A stretch of 5,270 bases of DNA, from positions 1-5,270 of the forward strand of contig JBEKHI010000508.1 of NCBI GenBank assembly GCA_050012355.1, given 5' to 3'. The notes under the pieces were generated by a model. It was not told where the DNA came from. It worked only from the letters and a program-made list of their open reading frames with translations, and did not search any database. The translations under genes were made by a program, and so were the position numbers. Of the stretch, positions 2,711-5,270 are shown one piece after another (positions within the stretch are counted from its first letter, which is position 1; each line of letters begins with the position of its first letter). This DNA is from JBEKHI01 sp050012355 (GTDB lineage Bacteria > Actinomycetota > Actinomycetes > Streptosporangiales > Streptosporangiaceae).

Positions 2711-5270
2711 GTGTCGCTGCGAGTGGGGGTGCTCGGGCCGGTAACTGCCTGGCTGGGCGATCGCGAGGTAAGTACCGGGCAGCCTAGACAGCGGGCGCTA
2801 CTCGCCTTGCTGGCGAGTCGCGCCAACCGCGTGGTGTCCCGTGGTGAGCTGGTGGACGCGATCTGGGGCACGCAGTCGCCGGCTACCGCCGAGGGCGGCA
2901 TCTACACCTACGTGGCTGGCCTGCGCCGGGTCCTGGATCCGGATCGTAAGCCACGCGACCCGGGCACGGTGCTGATCAGCACCGGCGCCGGGTACCTGCT
3001 GCGGCTTGACCCCGGCGCCCTCGACGCGGTGGCCTTCGAGAACCTGCTCGCGCGGGCACGAACCGAGCGCGCTGACGGATATCTTCCCGGCGCCGAGCGC
3101 GGCCTGCGCGACGCGCTCGGGCTGTGGCGCGGCGCCGCACTGGCCGGCGTTCCCGGACCGCATGCCGAGTCCGAGCGGCACCGGCTCACCGAGCTGCGGG
3201 TCGCGGCGGCTACCGACCACGCCGACGTACTGCTCGCGCTCGGCCGGAACGAAGAGGCCATACCCGAGCTGACGGTGCTCGCCGCCGAGCACCCGCTACG
3301 CGAGCACACCAGGGCGATGCTGATGGTCGCGCTCTACCGCTGCGGGCGGCAAGCTGAGGCGCTGCGGATCTACTCCGAGGCACGTGAGGTACTCGCCACC
3401 GAGCTCGGCATCGAGCCCGGTCCCGAATTGGCCCGGGTGCACCAGCGGGTGCTCGACATGGATCCGGCGCTGTCCGACCCGGCCGCCGAGGCGGCCGCCA
3501 GCGAGGCCACCACCGGCCCGGCCCGGCCGGGGGGAACGACGTCCCGTCCCGCCGCGAGCGGCTCACGACGCGCCCCCGCGAGCAGGGGCGCCGCGGAAAG
3601 ACGGGCTCCCGGCGAGGCCAGGACGCTCGGCCCCACCAGGCTCGTCACCGGGGGCCAGATACCCGCGCAGCTGCCGCTCGAGGTCGCGGGGTTCACCGGT
3701 CGCCACGACGAACTGGCCAGGTTGCACGCGCTGCTGCCCGCCGACGCCCCGGCGACGGTCCCGGTAGCCCTCATCACCGGGATGGCCGGGGTCGGCAAGA
3801 CCGCGCTCGCTGTCCGGTTCGCTCGTCAGATCGCGCCGCGGTTCCCCGACGGCCAGCTTTACGTGAACCTGCGCGGCTTCGACCCGGCCGCGAAACCAGT
3901 CGACCCGGGTGACGTGCTGCGCGGCTTCCTGGAGGCACTGGGGACCACCGGCGACCGGGTACCGGAGTCGGTGGAGGCGCAGATCGGGCTGTTCCGCAGC
4001 CTGGTTGACGGCAAGCGCATGCTCGTGGTGCTGGACAACGCGGGCTCCGCTGACCAGGTCCGGCCGCTGCTGCCGGCCGGTCCGGGGAGCATGGTGATAA
4101 TCACCAGCCGCAACCAGCTGACCGGGTTGGTCGCCGCCGAGGGCGCGCACCCGCTTCCGCTCGACGTGCTCGGCGAGGAGGAAGCGCGGGACTTGCTGCG
4201 GCAGCGGCTGCGCGCTGGGGTCGTCGACGGCGCGCCCGCCGCGGTCGGGGAGATCACCAAGCTCTGCGGACGGCTGCCGCTGGCGCTGAGCATCACCGCC
4301 GCGCGGGCGGCGACCCAGCCGCGGCTCACCCTGCCCGCGCTGGCCAGGGAACTCAAGCTCACCGGCGCGCACCTGCTCGAAGTGGGCGCGGAGGCGTCCA
4401 CCGACATCTCGGCGGTGTTCTCCTGGTCCTACAACCAGCTGTCCGACGGGACGGCCCGCGTCTTCCGTCTGCTCGGCACGCATCCAGGACCAGACGTGAG
4501 CGTCGCGGCCGCCGCCAGCATGGCGGGGCTGCCGGCCACCGACACCCGCAAGGCGCTCGCCGAACTCACCAGGGCGTCGCTGGTCTCCGAGCCGGTGCCG
4601 GGCAGGTACACCTATCACGATCTGCTGCGGGCCTTCGCGGCCCAGCGCGCCGAGGGGATCGACGCGGAGGCGGAGATCCAGGCGGCCGAGCTGCGGCTGG
4701 CGGATCACTACCTCCAGTCGGCGGACAACGCGGTACGGCGCATCTATCCGACGACGACGCAGGCGACGCTGCCGGAGGCATCCGCCGGGGTGCGGCCGGA
4801 GGCATTCCGGTCGTATGAAGAGGCGCGGTCGTGGCTGCGGGCCGAGCTGCCGGTGCTGCTGGCCACGGTAACCCTCGTCTCGACGCGTGCCCCCGTCTTC
4901 GACATCTATTGCTGGCGGCTGCCGCTGCTGCTGTCCTCGACGCTCGTACGGTCTGGCCGCTGGCACGATGACCTGGCCTGCCAGCGGATCGCGCTGGCAG
5001 CAGCCGAGCGGCTGGATGACCCGCGGGCGCTGGGGCATGCGCACGCGGGCTTCGCTTACACGTGCGCGACGCTCGGCGATACCGGCGCCGCCCGCGAGCA
5101 CCTGGACCAGGCGCTGGAGGCGTTCGAGACGTCCGGAGACCGGTCGGCGCTGGCCGCGGTCAGGTCGCGGCTGGCGATGCTGCTCGAGCAGCAGGGCCGA
5201 TACTCCGAGGCGCTGCAGCACGGCCGGGAGGCGCTCCGGCTGCGGCGGGCGTTCGGGAACCGGGCGGCGA
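2711..5270 (+). CDS. AfsR/SARP-family transcriptional regulator (wHTH-BTAD-NB-ARC-TPR), 3' partial
   Basis: At least 853 residues are encoded, and the frame is still open at the window edge. Residues 1-100 form an OmpR-type winged helix (RVGVLGPV strand, PRQRALLALL helix, recognition region near TYVAGLRRVL, wing TGAGYLLRL). Residues 101-250 are the bacterial transcriptional activation domain, ending in the characteristic YRCGRQAEALRIYSEAR and ELGIEPGPEL. An Ala/Pro/Arg-rich linker spans about 255-320. An NB-ARC ATPase module follows: GFTGR lead-in, Walker A GMAGVGKT (357-364, Lys363), Walker B-like LVVLD (438-442), TSR sensor (465-467), GRLPLAL (520-526) and YHDLLR (635-640). TPR-like helices begin near 771. 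Such proteins typically activate secondary-metabolite genes, with the ATPase/TPR part acting as a signal-responsive switch. All key nucleotide-binding residues look intact. Low-GC codons are few, in contrast with the NRPS end. Three heptamers upstream suggest autoregulation. The exact target and signal are unknown; AfsR itself is a relative, not a claimed orthologue. Confidence 0.95.
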   Translation, partial: MSLRVGVLGPVTAWLGDREVSTGQPRQRALLALLASRANRVVSRGELVDAIWGTQSPATAEGGIYTYVAGLRRVLDPDRKPRDPGTVLISTGAGYLLRLDPGALDAVAFENLLARARTERADGYLPGAERGLRDALGLWRGAALAGVPGPHAESERHRLTELRVAAATDHADVLLALGRNEEAIPELTVLAAEHPLREHTRAMLMVALYRCGRQAEALRIYSEAREVLATELGIEPGPELARVHQRVLDMDPALSDPAAEAAASEATTGPARPGGTTSRPAASGSRRAPASRGAAERRAPGEARTLGPTRLVTGGQIPAQLPLEVAGFTGRHDELARLHALLPADAPATVPVALITGMAGVGKTALAVRFARQIAPRFPDGQLYVNLRGFDPAAKPVDPGDVLRGFLEALGTTGDRVPESVEAQIGLFRSLVDGKRMLVVLDNAGSADQVRPLLPAGPGSMVIITSRNQLTGLVAAEGAHPLPLDVLGEEEARDLLRQRLRAGVVDGAPAAVGEITKLCGRLPLALSITAARAATQPRLTLPALARELKLTGAHLLEVGAEASTDISAVFSWSYNQLSDGTARVFRLLGTHPGPDVSVAAAASMAGLPATDTRKALAELTRASLVSEPVPGRYTYHDLLRAFAAQRAEGIDAEAEIQAAELRLADHYLQSADNAVRRIYPTTTQATLPEASAGVRPEAFRSYEEARSWLRAELPVLLATVTLVSTRAPVFDIYCWRLPLLLSSTLVRSGRWHDDLACQRIALAAAERLDDPRALGHAHAGFAYTCATLGDTGAAREHLDQALEAFETSGDRSALAAVRSRLAMLLEQQGRYSEALQHGREALRLRRAFGNRAA

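Noticed and set aside
3473..3670. Ala/Pro/Arg-rich stretch of the regulator as a possible frameshift or insertion
   Set aside because: The frame continues cleanly from the BTAD domain into the NB-ARC module; variable low-complexity linkers are normal at this place in the family.
2626..3798. Several overlapping minus- and plus-strand frames across the first third of the regulator
   Set aside because: All are low-complexity Ser/Ala/Arg/Pro shadows in other frames; the winged-helix and BTAD frame accounts for the DNA.
3563..5221. 552-codon open frame on the minus strand opposite the regulator
   Set aside because: It is antisense to an intact, motif-rich regulator, is rich in Arg, Gly and Gln as GC-rich shadow frames are, and shows no recognisable domain.

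Overview
The window looks like a piece of a high-GC actinomycete chromosome (Actinomycetota) at the edge of a natural-product gene cluster. The evidence is an NRPS terminus, a large AfsR/SARP-type regulator with a wHTH-BTAD-NB-ARC-TPR layout, GTG start usage and strong GC at third codon positions in the regulator. Genus cannot be fixed from the sequence. Base composition is not uniform: by hand count the first 360 bases are about 56% G+C, sampled lines of the next gene about 60%, and sampled lines of the regulator well above that.

Layout. Positions 1-371 (+) hold the 3' end of a non-ribosomal peptide synthetase: the last motifs of an adenylation domain, then a carrier (PCP) domain, then stop. 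Six bases after that stop, in the same frame, a 272-aa thioesterase-like alpha/beta-hydrolase begins (378-1196, +). It has Cys in place of the usual nucleophilic Ser and no recognisable catalytic His. Converging on it is a minus-strand gene (1222-2121) for a membrane-anchored thioredoxin-fold protein of the DUF929 type with a CPYC motif. A 589-base region (2122-2710) follows, divergent between that gene and the next. It contains a 28-bp near-perfect palindrome, a 16-bp perfect tandem duplication, a 16-bp-stem terminator-like hairpin with no obvious gene to terminate, a LacI-operator-like palindrome, and three heptamers at an exact 11-bp pitch shortly before the regulator gene. From 2711 to the window end (+) runs the AfsR-family regulator, cut by the window edge after 853 codons.

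How the parts may work together (inference). The NRPS end and the thioesterase-like protein are probably one operon, with the second protein acting on or near the carrier-bound product of the first. The AfsR-like protein is a candidate cluster regulator. The three heptamers before it match the spacing expected for SARP-type DNA binding, so autoregulation or control by another SARP is plausible. The DUF929 gene has its own palindrome-marked control region and may lie outside the cluster. The most unusual points are the stop-separated, same-frame PCP/thioesterase pair with a non-canonical catalytic set, and the dense regulatory DNA at 2122-2710.
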